This document shows, one piece after another, positions 22,886 through 34,736 of a DNA stretch of 64,000 nt. The DNA is from Dipylidium caninum (lineage: Eukaryota > Platyhelminthes > Cestoda > Cyclophyllidea > Dipylidiidae). Made by a program: the position numbers and the translations under genes. Position 1 is the stretch's first letter. Each line of letters starts with the position of its first letter. The notes under the pieces were generated by a model, which saw only the letters and a list, made by a program, of their open reading frames with translations, ran no database searches and was not told where the DNA came from. The DNA is taken from contig QEYB01000228.1 of the NCBI GenBank assembly GCA_017562135.1, positions 248,001-312,000 on the forward strand, read 5' to 3'.

Positions 22886-25800
22886 TTGGAAGACAGGCAG
22901 AATTTGCGGGTGCCCAACCCTCCCGCCGGCAGCCTCGTGGTGGGCAAATGCCTCTCCTCCCCGTCCCCCCTCCGCCGCCAGATCTCGAATGTACAGCAAG
23001 CTCTTTCAATTTTTATGCACTTTTACTGTTACCCACCCACCCAATCTGAGTCATGGAAGAATAATTGGATCTTGATGTTTTGTTTGTGTGTATGTGTGTG
23101 TGTGTAGTTTATTGTACTGGATTTTTTCATAAAGTGACCACTACAAATCCTTTTTTCGTCTTCTTTGTCGGGTGTAACAAGAACGGTCTGTAATATTGTT
23201 TGTGCCTGTCAATGACGTATGATTATGCCTCGACAAACAAAATGTCAGTGCGCTATGGGGTTGCTGAATAGCATATGTTTAAGTGTGAGATTCAAAATAA
23301 TGCCAAGTGGATTTGTGGATTTGTTCACATTTGGGGCTTTAATCTCGTGCGTAAGGCATTTTGGCGTCGATGAATCACATGTATATTAGCAGAGGTTTTG
23401 ACAAATCGCACGTGCCAGCTGGGAGGAGACCCTCCTTGGCACAGAGTGGCACCACGATGAGGGTCATTCCCGATTCCTGCTATCTCCCCCCTTCCACCCT
23501 ATCCACCCCAGTCTCATTAGAGTTCCGTGTGAAGTTAAGCGTGATACACTTTCATTTGGCTCCAGTTATTGCCCATTTGTTTAATTATAATCTCATATAA
23601 GAATGATTCCCAACGAGACCACAACATTTTTCTGCTATGGTGATCCTACTAAAATGATTTCAGTACGGATTTTTTAAAATAACATCTTGATCTTGGGTTT
23701 GTGAAGCATTCCAAATTTTCCCAGATACTATTACAAGCTTGTTTGGATCATAGTAAAGCTCTAGAAAAAGTAGTCACTTTGCCATACGGGTATTGAAAGT
23801 GAAGCAAATTTCCTCCCACTAAGTGGTCATACCAATGGTAAATAGTGGCATTGGCTCCATTATGGCGGAATAGGCGGGGGCAGTCACCAACTCAAGGCTA
23901 ACGTCGTTTTCCCCTCCTTCCCCCTCATGACGCCTATTACCTCTTCGGAGAGGGGAGGGAATTGTAGTTGGTCCTCATCTTCGCAAGCAGAGGCTGCCTT
24001 CCCGCATATTCGGCGCTTCAGAAAGCATCTAAAACGTTAAGGCAATTGACGCTGGCGCTCACATTAATTAGTGAACGTGGACACATTTCAAATATTTTCA
24101 TTTTGAAGAGGCATTCAGGTTGCCAAATCTCCACTTTCCGATGACATAACTGACTAAAAGTTGTCTAAAAACTAGCCTTAAGTGTCAGCCAAAGGGCGTT
24201 TAAAAAGGCTGCTTACCCACGTTTCAGTCAGTTTAATTGGATATTATACTACGGGAGGGGACCGCCCATTTGATATTCCTCATGGAATACCAGGAGTGTC
24301 CGTAAATTACCCAGCTGTGCGAATTTTGCGAGGAATGCTGTAATGTTGCCTCATTGCACTGTTTCCTCTTACACCACCCCCCCCCCTTTCAAAATGGGGA
24401 CTTGGAGCTTAGTCATTGTCAACAATCGTCCCGAGGAAGGGCTTTTGTCGCCTCGAGTGAGGGCAACAAGCGACCCACAAGCGGTGGGTCGCCGGACAGA
24501 GTAGATGTCGTTTTTAAACTCAAGGGTGACTCGCAGTGCGGCACAAGTACCCAAAAATCTTGTCAACCACGTACTTCGCGCGGCGCATCGCCTGCTCTCT
24601 CATCAACGTGATCACGACTTCTTGTCACATGTCAAATTGGTCGTTTCGCCTTTCAGGCGACCTGAACGCCTTCCAACCGACTCTAGCATGGCTGTTCCGA
24701 TCCGTACCACTGTTACACACGAGAATGGTAATGGGGGGACAGAGGCCTTCCACGTGACCAATGCATTCACGGAAAAGTATTCAAACTACGAAAATCGTCC
24801 GTCGCCTTACTTCTGTAAGTAGATAAACGGGGAGAGGAGTACGCATTACTCGTGGATTCGATACGTTACCGCCGGTGTCAGAGTCCACGCGTTGCTATGC
24901 AACGTGACACAAGACACCGCCCGTTATCAAACAGCGCGGGAGATTGCATAACCAAACAAATAAATGAGTTTGAAATTGATGATACGGGCGTTAAATATAA
25001 GTGGAATATAAAAAGTATACCTGTACACATTATTGTTAGTATTTAATAGAAATAAGTTCCATTAGCACCTACGACAAATCATTTATGCCTTTTTGAAAAG
25101 AAGGGCTGTTTTATAGTTACTAAACGATGTAAAGTCGCATATAATACATTTTCCATCTATCGGCACTTCCAAGTGTTGGTTGAATTTGACGGCGGATGTG
25201 GTCAACTGTCGAATTGCAGAGGAGCTGAATTGTTATAAGTAATTGAATTTTCATGTGGTCCCCGTGCGCGATCACCACAAGATAATGCTGCGCTGTGTTG
25301 AATAAGGAGCGCCATCTGCTCCTGTTTTTCCACAATTTTCTCATTCATGCTATCAATTTCTTGCCCGTTAAGCGGCCTCACTGCAAGTATGTCAGGCTTT
25401 CCCCTGGTTGTAGGAAAAAAAACGATGAATTTTCACTCCTTGAGCATTCCATCACATGGTATGACCATTTTCGATTATCGTATAAAATGCACTTTTCATC
25501 AAAAGATTTGATTTGATGTAAAAGCTGCAGCAATCTTGCGACGCGCACTTGCTCTTGAAGCGGTTGGTCAATCATCCGCAGTCATGCCAGTTCATGTGAT
25601 CGGTACATATGAGGTGACGAAGAGATAATAGAGTGGATGGGGATCTGTAGTCATCGTGCTTAATTTCGCCTCCTAATCTTCAATATGGGTGCGGAGTCTT
25701 CCTCGAGACCCAGTCACGAAACTCAAATTGCCAGAACGACATTCTTCGGACCAACATCGAGCAAGATTTCGCGGACCAACATCATGCAAGATTTCGACTA

Positions 25801-26747
25801 GTGGATCCACCTCTGAACGCCTCACTTATTTTTTCGAGGTTTGTTGAGCTGCGATATGATTGATTTAGAACTCGCACAAGAAAAGTAGGTATTAAAAACA
25901 ACGTTTTGTTGACACCTGGTTTTGGCAAAAAACAAAATGAAACTGGGATACAAAAACGAGAAAAAAAGGAAAATAAGGAAATTAATAGATCAAAATATTG
26001 CGTGTAGCTAAACACAAACTAAACAAGACGTCAGTTTCACAGTTTTCAAACTATAATGTTGTGAGGGCGAAATGGAGCTATCTAATTCGAAAATGGAAGT
26101 GAAGCGTTGCCGGACTGGTGTCTCCGCCGCCTGCCACATTATTAGCACAAATGTGATAGGATAGAGATAGAGGATGAGAATGAAGGGGCGATGGGGGAGT
26201 AGGGCCTCTTGCCACACTTCCTCGAATAGCCTCTCAGCCTTTGTTCTCCGCTACATTTACGTGTATCTGACTATCTCAAGCAGGGTATTGGTGACTCACA
26301 TCAGAGGTTCTCGAAATGCATCTCAAAAATTATACCAATTCCACTGGGCACAAATGTCACAATGATATTCTGTCACTTAGATCAAACTGAGCGGAAAAAG
26401 AATCCAGTGATTCAGACCACCAATTGGTGGAATTTGGTACGCGTAGTTTAAGAGGAACTGATCAGTGATTGGTTCGCCAACGACCTTGGCGTCTCGCCAA
26501 TAGGAGTTGAGGAGGTCGGTGATTAGTGGACCTTTCGAAGTAATTTCTCTTTCAGTCTACATTTGGTCGTTGTAACATCACTTAGAGGGTCAAAATACCA
26601 AATAAAAACCCTTTCCACACGCATTTTTAAAGAATGGAGAATTATCCCAATCCAGAATCCACGTGACATCCGGCCGACCTTGATGCTGATCGATAAATAA
26701 CGTGGCGATCGCCCGACCACGATTCGTGGCACTGTCTCCCGCTTACG
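22886..26747. other. Gene-poor region between syntaxin-1 and the EF-hand gene
   Basis: About 3.9 kb. It begins with the syntaxin-1 3' untranslated region, holds a short GT run near 23090 and a third repeat copy at about 25660-25935. No open frame here shows a known domain, codon-like pattern or matching splice sites. Confidence 0.5.
25660..25935. repeat. Interspersed repeat, copy 3 (diverged)
   Basis: The copy shares the order of landmarks with copies 1 and 2: GCCTCCT near the start, CCTCGAG, GACATTCTTC, TTTTTCGAGG..GTTGAGCTGC and AGAAAAGTAG, then TGGTTTTGGC as in copy 1. An internal duplication is present: CGGACCAACATC.GCAAGATTTCG occurs twice in a row at about 25749-25797. Confidence 0.55.
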
Positions 26748-27206
26748 ATGCCAAGTTCGCCGAGTGAGGAAAGTTTGGAGGAGCTGCGAGAGGTCTTCGC
26801 CCTCTTCGATCGCGACCACAACGGCTACATGTCTTTGTCTGAGTTGAAGACAATGATGAAACAGTTCAATCGGGCCTGTACCACGGATGAGGCGAAGGAG
26901 ATTTTTAGCAACCTCGACAAAAATCACGATGGACGCATTGATTTTCGTGAGTTTGTCGGTCTCATGCAGCCTCTGATGGAGGAGAGTAAGGGAGGGGACT
27001 TGTACTATCGCATTGCTTTCGCCTTCTTCGATAAAAACGAGGATGGCAACATCACCACGGCAGAGTTAAAACAGGTATTGCATAATCTGCATTTGAAATT
27101 AACGGATAACGAGGTGGAGGAGATGATCGTCGAGGCGGATCTCGATCGAAATGGCATCATTTCCTACGAGGAGTTCAAAAACATGATGGGCAGGAGCCGC
27201 ACCTGA
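26748..27206 (+). CDS. Calmodulin-like protein with four EF-hands
   Basis: A 152-residue, single-exon frame with the layout of calmodulin. Four 12-residue calcium loops are canonical, with Asp at position 1, Gly at 6 and Glu at 12: residues 21-32 (DRDHNGYMSLSE), 57-68 (DKNHDGRIDFRE), 95-106 (DKNEDGNITTAE) and 131-142 (DLDRNGIISYEE). All four should bind calcium. The central linker (about 73-86, QPLMEESKGGDLYY) differs from that of calmodulin and the start is MPSSPSEESLEELREVF, so this is a diverged paralogue and not calmodulin itself. The target is unknown. Lack of introns could mean retro-origin. The ATG at 26748 is the first in frame and gives the normal family length. Confidence 0.92.
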   Translation: MPSSPSEESLEELREVFALFDRDHNGYMSLSELKTMMKQFNRACTTDEAKEIFSNLDKNHDGRIDFREFVGLMQPLMEESKGGDLYYRIAFAFFDKNEDGNITTAELKQVLHNLHLKLTDNEVEEMIVEADLDRNGIISYEEFKNMMGRSRT

Positions 27207-27820
27207 GAAACTGAATTCTCGAGATAGCGCCTTTTTACTTTCTTCTTATTTTGCCAAGAAACTGAGTTTTATTAGCGATTATTTTCCAGTTCATCGTTCG
27301 CATCCATTATACTTTTTCTGTGATTTTTTCCCGAAAATAGAAGGGCTAGTTTGGCGTCATAACCTCGGGTTAAACCGTCATCTTCTTGAAATGCAAAAAC
27401 GACCTCGTCATTTGCACAAAACTTACTACTAATTCTTTTTTTCTAAAAAATTTGTGAGCAAAATCAAGAAATTAATGAGTCACTGCATTATGATTGGTCG
27501 GTAGTACCCGCATCCTCATTGGCTGCCGAGTTGATTGACATCCACCCTACCAATCATCTTGTCAATGAATTAACACTGTTAATGCTTTTGAGACAGTAAG
27601 GAAATCGGAGTGGAGATGTAAAGAGGGAGCATAGTGTTGGTAGAATCTGGGGAAAGAGGCGTAAGTGAGGCACAGGTTCTTGATTGATGGCTTTTGCGCT
27701 GTAGAATTCCTTGACCGAAGTCAAAATCAGTGCCAAGAATACACGGGAGATTAACAGTCTGACACACTTATGCACAGACTTTTAGAGCAATTAATTGTGG
27801 GACGAATCTCAGAATAGCCG
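27207..27820. other. Downstream flank of the EF-hand gene
   Basis: About 600 bases, AT-rich up to 27480 and probably 3' untranslated sequence of the EF-hand gene. From 27550 the minus strand has two overlapping open frames of 60-73 codons with hydrophobic content but no recognisable domain. They may belong to the unknown minus-strand gene that follows. Confidence 0.35.
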
Positions 27821-29210
27821 CGTTCGATTTTGCGAAAAAGTGGCCGCCTGTCCGGTTTGTTTCCCTCTTCGCCTCTCTCCAAAACTGAGATTGTCCAAGC
27901 CAGAGGAGGACGACGTCTCGTCGAGCTTCTCTATCACAGTCCCTCACCTATCGCACTCTCAGGGTAGCCATTACGCTACAACACATAAAGCACTCGAGAA
28001 GATGAAGGCCTTCCAATTTGAGGTTCTCAGTCGTCGGACGGTGAAGGTTTTATCGCGAAAGCAGACTCCCTTCCGAGTTGGTGCTTGGAGCTCAGACACC
28101 ATTCGTCTCATTGGTCGGTTGGTGAATCGGACAAAATGCGTTTCTGGTGGTAATAACCGTCGGAAGGGGAAGAGAACGAAAGAGGAATGGAGGATGGACA
28201 CCCACCCACACACTTCCTCTACCCGTAACGGGGGCACCGCCACAGAGGCGCAATTATGCTGCCTAACATGGGAAAATGGTTGCCTCGTGTGAAATGCAGT
28301 TGCGTTGACTCCGTGGAGGGGAAGTGAAAGAGACCTTTCTCGAGCTCGCGGATGATATACTAACCCCGCAGCTCGCATTTGTTGGCGAATTTTGTGGGCA
28401 TGAGGTTGAAGGGGGCGACTGACGCAGATCAGCAAGCATAAAGGCGTTGGTGCTTCTCGGAGGAAAGGCAGGAGTCGGACGGCGGTGGGAAAGGTGTTTT
28501 AGAAGAAATTAAAAACACTGAAAGGCTATTTAGAGGTTTTTTGCAAAGTGTCTGTGGAATTGGACGTGAATCATCCATTTAAATCGCCGTCCGGAGGCTG
28601 GCTGAAACGACTCACCTCTGCCGTTGATAGCATTAAGACGACTCTGCTCGAATGACAGTCGTTTAGCGGGATGGCCTCAACATCTCTTCCACAAAATCTT
28701 CAACCCACGGAGGCGCAACAACAAAATTGGGAGTGGACAGACAAAGGGAGGAAAAGCAACTCGCTGTGGGTGTTAAGACGAGCGACTGAGTGGCCGAGGT
28801 ACTTCGAGGGACTTCATCGCCCGCTGAGGTGAGGAATTTGTAAAGTAAACAGGGCACAATAAGCGGTCGGATACTCGTGTATACCCTCAGACAGGTTTAA
28901 TCAGAGAATGGAAGTGGCCCACTGCGATCCTCCGAGGCGTCGAGCGGGGAAATGACATTCACCTCAGCCGAGGAACAAGGAATGAGAGCAAAGCATCGCC
29001 CCTGCCTCGGCTGTGACGGTTCAAATTCCCACAACGCGCTAGAAAGCGAGAAATCTCGGACCTGGGAAGTCTAAAAACGGTCTCAACACGCGGTGCCACG
29101 TGACCAACAAGCATTCCTCGTCCTTTACGCATATGCAATAGACAAAAAAGCAGCAATATGCACATAACGCACCGTTGTTCCTTACCATGATGGTTTGGAC
29201 ACTAGAGGTT
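27821..29210 (-). CDS. Unrecognised multi-exon gene
   Basis: Several minus-strand segments look like spliced coding sequence, but I do not recognise the product. They are a 25-nt microexon at 29210-29186 (TSSVQTIM), an exon at 29070-28963 of exactly 36 codons in the same phase (TSQVRDFSLSSALWEFEPS), and an exon from about 28823 to 28616 (NFVVAPPWVEDFVEEMLRPS, then AKRLSFEQSRLNAINGR). Possible further pieces are at about 28420-28370 (KIRQQMRAAG) and 27930-27821 (IEKLDETSSSSGLDNLSF). The third exon needs one base removed from the GGG at 28668-28670, and its entry phase does not close with the second. The mix of a helical charged block and serine-rich tail suggests an intracellular protein. Start, end and exon count are unsure. 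Confidence 0.35.
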
Positions 29211-29458
29211 CTAAAAGACAAGGCATCCGAAATTCTAAACACCTTGGCTAACTATACTCCACGTGCACGCATATCAGCTTGCTAGGAAAATTCTGTAGGG
29301 GTAAATGAATCATCCTCTCACCCCAAAAAGTCCACACTATCACCTTAGCCCTCAAAATGCAGAACACGAACTCAAACCCTAGTGGTGGTAACAATTATTT
29401 TAACGTGAAATGTATAAACGCGTATAATCTTCCAATTAACCATACAAATGTTCACACT

Positions 29459-32400
29459 TTACACAAGACCGTAGCTTTTCAACAATAAAATAACGAGATA
29501 CTTGTCGCCCGGTTCCACTCGCTTCTCTTGCAAACACGATGCTCCACCTTCCACCAGCAAGGAAACCGCAAATTCACCCGGGGGCAGAACATGCAACACT
29601 CCTGAAGGCTCACCCTCTGATCTCTGTTTCTCGTCACTGTCTTGCTGTGACTGTCGCTGGTGGTCTTGGTCACTGTTCATCAGCACCACACCTGCAGCCT
29701 CCTTGCTCGCCAGATAGTTGATAAGATCTCTTAATGGCCGGCTGTGATTCTCTGAGGCTGCGGAAAACTCATTCGCTGCCTCCGTTGCTAGCAGCACACA
29801 GTAGCCCCCACTGCCCACCGATTTCATGCGTTTTCTCACATCTTCCAACTTTCCTGGGTCCATTTTCATCCGTTGACTGATTCGCAAAAGTGGTGGCTCC
29901 ACCGCGCAGTTATCAGTGCTATTGTCCGACGAAGCTGCAGACCTTTTCTCCTCGCCTTCACGTACAGCCACGCCGGGTGCTCCACCGTTGTTCTCGTCTT
30001 CGTCATCAGGTGGCGTCTGTGGAGGTTTGGGCCGTTGACGTGGAAAAAGCTGGTCGGCAAGTGATGAGTCCCCCGAAACAGCGTGTAAGCGACATGAGAA
30101 GTTACTTTTCTTGAGCACGAATATGGCCTTCCAAACAGGACCGGCTAGACAAGCGGCAACATCGTCAATACTGCAGGCTGTTTCCAGGGAAATGTCTTCC
30201 GGAACAGCAACCGTTGGGGAAGGAGACCGAGAACGTGAGCGCGAGGAAGTACAGGAACTAGCACTTTTAGCCGCAGAGGAAGTGCGCGAGGAGGTTGACC
30301 TACGACCTGGCGGTCGGATAGGCGACCGTGATACGGAGCGTGGATGTCGATTGGACTCGCGTCGAGGACGATGTGCTCTATCACTTGTTGTGCTTCCCCC
30401 GGGGCGACCGCGTCTTAGTGAGTCGATTGTGCCAGAAATGAGCATATGTGATTCGTCAGTGAAGTCAACACGAAGACGGTGGTTCCCAGAGCCAAGAGGA
30501 TAACCGCGTAAAGCGTTAGCAGCGGCGGCAGCTGCCTCGGTCGAGTGATAAAGAATGTTCGCATATCCCTTTCCCGAAGGCCAAACAATCTTCTTTGGCC
30601 GAGAATACCGCTCCACAAGGGAGGCGAACATGGGATAGTTTGTCCAAGGCCCTAGTCCGCCTACCCATAAGCAACGAGTAGGAGTCACTTTCCCATAACC
30701 AATTTTACAAACGTAGCCTGCTATTCTTTTCCCCGTCATGCCCAGTTTGGCCCTATAGGCCATACTGACATTGACATATTTGAGAAATGCGTATGCTGGT
30801 TCATTAGAATTTGACGATTGTGGGCGTTTAATGTCCACATCCTCCAGAATGCCGTATACGTCAAAAATCTGACGTAGCTCTGATATGCGAATATCCGGCG
30901 GAAGATTGCCCACGAAAAGAGTACGAGTAGCAGTTGGATCGTCTTCGGGACTTGGGTGCCCACCACCAATGCTGCTGGAAGTTCGACGAGGCGGATCGTT
31001 TCTGTAGGTAGGGGAATCACGTTCGCGATAGCCCCCGCTACGGCGCTCATATGGGGGCGAACGACCACTACCCTTAAGCGGCTGTTGAGATGACAGTCCG
31101 GGAAGTTGAAAATTCGGCACCGAACCGCCATTTGATTGATTAGATGCGCCTCCTAGAGCTGCAGCGATTGCAGCAGCATTCATAGCCGCGGCGGCTACAG
31201 CAGCCACTGTAGCAGACGAGTTAGATGAGTACATATTCGAAGAGGAAACAGAGGGGGCGGCGAGTGTCGCGTTTAGAGCGGCTGCGGCTGCTGCGGCGAA
31301 AACAGGATCGATTTTAGTTCCTGATGGACCTATCAAGTCACCGCCAGGAGCAAGGCCTTGAAGGAAACGATCCGAGTGTGAACTTCCCTGATTGTACATG
31401 TCAGAAGAACGCATATTCCCACTGGAAAATAAAGATGGAGAAGGGTGATCAAATACGAAATTCCGGAAGGTTAGACAACAAATCCCAAGTCGTTTGCTTA
31501 TAAACAGAAAATGACTTACCGTTGACTCCAAAGGACCATTTTTAACAATACTAATGAAACTAGTAAAAGTTAAGTTCTTAGGCAATTAGCCATAGATTAC
31601 CTACCTTTCCAAATATTCAGATAAATTATCTTAATATGAAATATTATCTGCCATAAACTTACTTTGAAGAATTCTAAGTGTACTGGTTAAGTCTAAACTT
31701 GAGTATTCCTTTGGAGGAATCGAAGTGTCGTGTCCAGTAATGCAAATGAGGGGAAAGTGACAAGATGAGAATGAAAATAGACAACACAGAGAAATTCATC
31801 GATGTTTCCATGAGCCATGCAAGGACGCCGGTTCGGAGAAGGCTTTCACTCCCTAGCGGCTTGAAAATGGTAAGTTTGGACCGATGGACAGGAGCCAGAC
31901 GAGACCAGGAAATTATTAAGGTATTTACGACCAAAAATTCCCCGACAGGAGCAGTTCAAAATGGGAGTAAATGACTCCTGAAAGCACTAAGCGATGTTTG
32001 AACGAAAACTAAGTCTTCGCCTGAACGGAAACACGGGCGATCGCATTTTCATTTGGGAAGCGACAAGCGAACGCGTACGCTGGTCAAATAAACAGGAGGC
32101 GATTCCTCATCCTTCAACCGGAATAATGGAACAACATAATTTAACGAGTGAAGAGAGGAACTTTATCATCGAGACGCCGTTTTAATTTGAATAGATGTCA
32201 GGAGACAATTTAAATTAACGATTGGACCATATTGAAGGTCTGGCTTAGTAGGGTGAGTAACGCTTCGGTCCATGTTTGAGTGTCGTCCGAAAGTAGGAGA
32301 CGAAGAGCGAAAACAAAACTAAACTATTTACCTGCTTCCAGAGGAACGCTGAGGAAATCGACGCATCGAAGGTCCAGAATGATAACCTCCAGAGCCACTT

Positions 32401-32618
32401 TGACGACCAGAATCGCCATAGTCTCGGGGCGAACGAGAAAAAGATGACCTTCCAGGACGCGGGTTGCGTCTCTCATAAACGGGTGACTGTTGCATGGGTC
32501 TTGACCGATTACCTAGATTTCCATAGTTTCTGTAACTGCTGGAATCTCTCCCATTCGACCCAGGCTCGCGCCTATACCGTTTGTGGGGCGGTGAGTCTCT
32601 CCGCGCCAACCTCTTCAT
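29459..32618 (-). CDS. RBM15: RBM15/Spenito-type SPEN-family RNA-binding protein
   Basis: Two coding exons, 32618-32332 and 31421-29459, join in phase (AG|T) to give about 749 residues. Exon 1 is arginine/serine/glycine rich (MKRLARRDSPPHKRYRRE). Exon 2 starts with alanine tracts (about residues 135-185). RRMs follow at about 262-339 (RTLFVGNLPPDIRISELRQ, YAFLKYVNVSMAYRAKL, KIGYGK) and 345-420 (CLWVGGLGPW, RGYPLGSGNHRLRVDF), then an RS-rich linker and a C-terminal SPOC domain (WKAIFVLKKSNFSCRLH, GYCVLLA, RPLRDLINYLASKEAAGV, GVLHVLPPGEF, KYLVILLLKSYG). In animals RBM15/Spenito guides the m6A methyltransferase and helps splicing and export. The two RRMs match RRM2 and RRM3 of RBM15. I see no RRM1. 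The start is the first ATG in frame after a TAG acceptor-like site. Confidence 0.92.
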
Positions 32619-32663
32619 TTTGGCACTAGGTAGGCGGATATTTTGGCTCTCCAATTGGCTCAC

Positions 32664-33960
32664 TTATAAGTACGATAAATATTATTTGAAGGCAATTGGC
32701 CTTATTTTCTAGTAAGAATATCAATGACGGTGCAGAGAATCACCAAATCGGCAGTGAACCATATACTTATTATTTTGCACGGAATACGGCTCTTATTTTA
32801 GTGAACGCGTTAGTCGCCAGAATAGCGCCTGCACGCCATCAAAGCCAGGGATTTAAACAAAGAACAAGTATTTTTTCATTGTATCTTATAAGGAACTTCG
32901 AGATGGATGTTATGCATCGAATGTTATTTGCGCGTCTCAAACAAATAAACCATTGGAAGATGATTTTACGTTATCTTTTCGTTATTATTGTCTGCGATAC
33001 AAACAATTTCAAAAGCGAATGCCCCACATTGTAGACGATTCGCGCATTTTTAATAGCGTAACGGGACGTAATACTAATTTGGGCTTTTCGAATTTGAGAG
33101 AGGATTGTTTGCACACGAACAAAATTATTGTCATCTTACGCAAGACATCTGAATGTGACAGGTGATATCCATCTTTTCGTTACGTTCTTGCGGGGTATTT
33201 CATGTACTTCAGCACAATGGTACATTTTTCACTAAATTCGATAGAACGTTCTTATGAGCTCAGTATTTCCACTAATTGCTTCGATTATTATTGATCCCGC
33301 TACTTGACGTCTGACCCTTTTAGGGTGTTATAATCGTACTTAATCTTCGCGACAGATCGTCTGAGAGTGCTGCGATCTTATTGGCCCGCGTGTAGCAGTT
33401 ATTGACATCTATTATCTATAAAGTTGTTGTTATGTAATTTAAAGCACTTTGCTTTCCGTGACAGCATTCTCAATGTACTTAAAGTGCCATCAGTCATCAG
33501 TTGCAAAATTTTTGACAGACTATAGACTCTCGAAACTTTTGAATACTTGAGAAGGTTTTTTTGTAAAGCTTATTAATGAGTGAATCAGGTTTTTCAGTTG
33601 TTTTAAGCCTTTTTTACCTAGTTGTATTCAGTTGCAGCTCCTACTCGTTGATTATCATTTTGTTTGCCTTCTTTCTTATCTGGAACTTCATGTATTTTTG
33701 CAAATCTTAATTTTTGGATTTGTGTGACCTTCTTATGTTATTTTAGTATTAGCAATGCAGACGGTGTACTTATCTGTCTTCTCATTTGCGTGGGGAGATT
33801 TCTTTTGTCCCCTATGTTTGCTTTTCCCTTTTGTTACGATGGATGGTTGGTATACCTTCTCATCTATTTCTCGTTAGTCATTCTTGCTAATTGTTCTAGC
33901 CTACTTTATATGTAATTTCTTATGTTTTTAATTCAACGGTTTATATAACTTTACAGAAGA
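32664..33960. other. Region between RBM15 (-) and ZMAT2 (+)
   Basis: About 1.3 kb between two divergent genes. No frame with a recognisable domain. The last 400 bases (33550-33960) are strongly T-rich on the plus strand and end in TTTACAG, an acceptor-like site five bases before the ZMAT2 ATG. Promoters of both genes should lie here, but I could not single out elements. Confidence 0.45.
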
Positions 33961-34586
33961 ATGTGCGCAGACCACCGTCGCAAATGGGATCGTGCTTACT
34001 TCGAAAAATTAGCTGATCAACGTTCAACAGAAGAACTTGAGGCTCTTCGTAACGCTCGCACAGAAAAGGAGACTGTTAAGCGACAGCCACTCAAAGCTCG
34101 TGAATACACTGTACGTGATATTTCTTTCTTTCTCTCTCATTACTCTTTCTCCTTTAGATTGACCTCGAGTCCAATTTAAATAAGTCCCAAGTCATCGCCA
34201 AAACTGGACCTGGAAGTTCTCAAGCTGGCTATTACTGCGAAGTCTGTGACTGTGTGGTTAAGGATTCCATCAATTACCTGGACCACATTAACGGGAAAAA
34301 ACATCAAAGGAACCTTGGAATGTCAATGCGCATTAAGCGTTCCACATTAGACGAGGTTAAAGGCCGATTCTCGATGCACAAAAAGGCCCAGGAGCAGAAG
34401 GCACAAGAGTATAGTCTTGACGAGAGGATGAAACAGATTGCGGAGGAAGAGGAAAAGATGAAGGCGTATCGAAGGGAAAAACGAAAGGAAAGGAAGAGGA
34501 AAGCCGAAGATCCCGATATGTTGGATGAAAATGTGGCCTCTGCAATGGGGTTTGGTGGTTTTGGCTCATCTAAAAAGGCCCGTTAA
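33961..34586 (+). CDS. ZMAT2: ZMAT2/Snu23, spliceosomal zinc-finger protein
   Basis: ZMAT2 (yeast Snu23) is a U4/U6.U5 tri-snRNP protein of the pre-B spliceosome. Exons 33961-34110 and 34158-34586 flank a 47-nt intron and give 192 residues, against 199 in human. The start region [18 protein letters not shown] matches the family FRRKWDKDEYEKLA. The U1-type matrin zinc finger is [25 protein letters not shown] (C-x2-C and H-x5-H). After it come [18 protein letters not shown], a charged helix, and the typical end [14 protein letters not shown]. An AG acceptor-like site sits just before the ATG, as expected for cis- or spliced-leader trans-splicing. The gene converges on the tetraspanin, with 150 bases between the stop codons. 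Confidence 0.95.
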
Positions 34587-34736
34587 CTTGTCAAATTTTC
34601 TTCCACGTTCTGTATATACAGTAGTCCTTTTTTATCTAAACCATCCTTTGAAGTGCTTTTGTCATTTTTGTATTTTGGTTCTTCTTTGAATTTGACAAGG
34701 AGGCTGACTGAAGAAATGATTGTTAAAACCTAGACA

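Noticed and set aside
27795..28292. 165-codon plus-strand frame after the EF-hand gene
   Set aside because: The opposite strand carries better coding signals with splice sites; no domain is seen in the plus frame.
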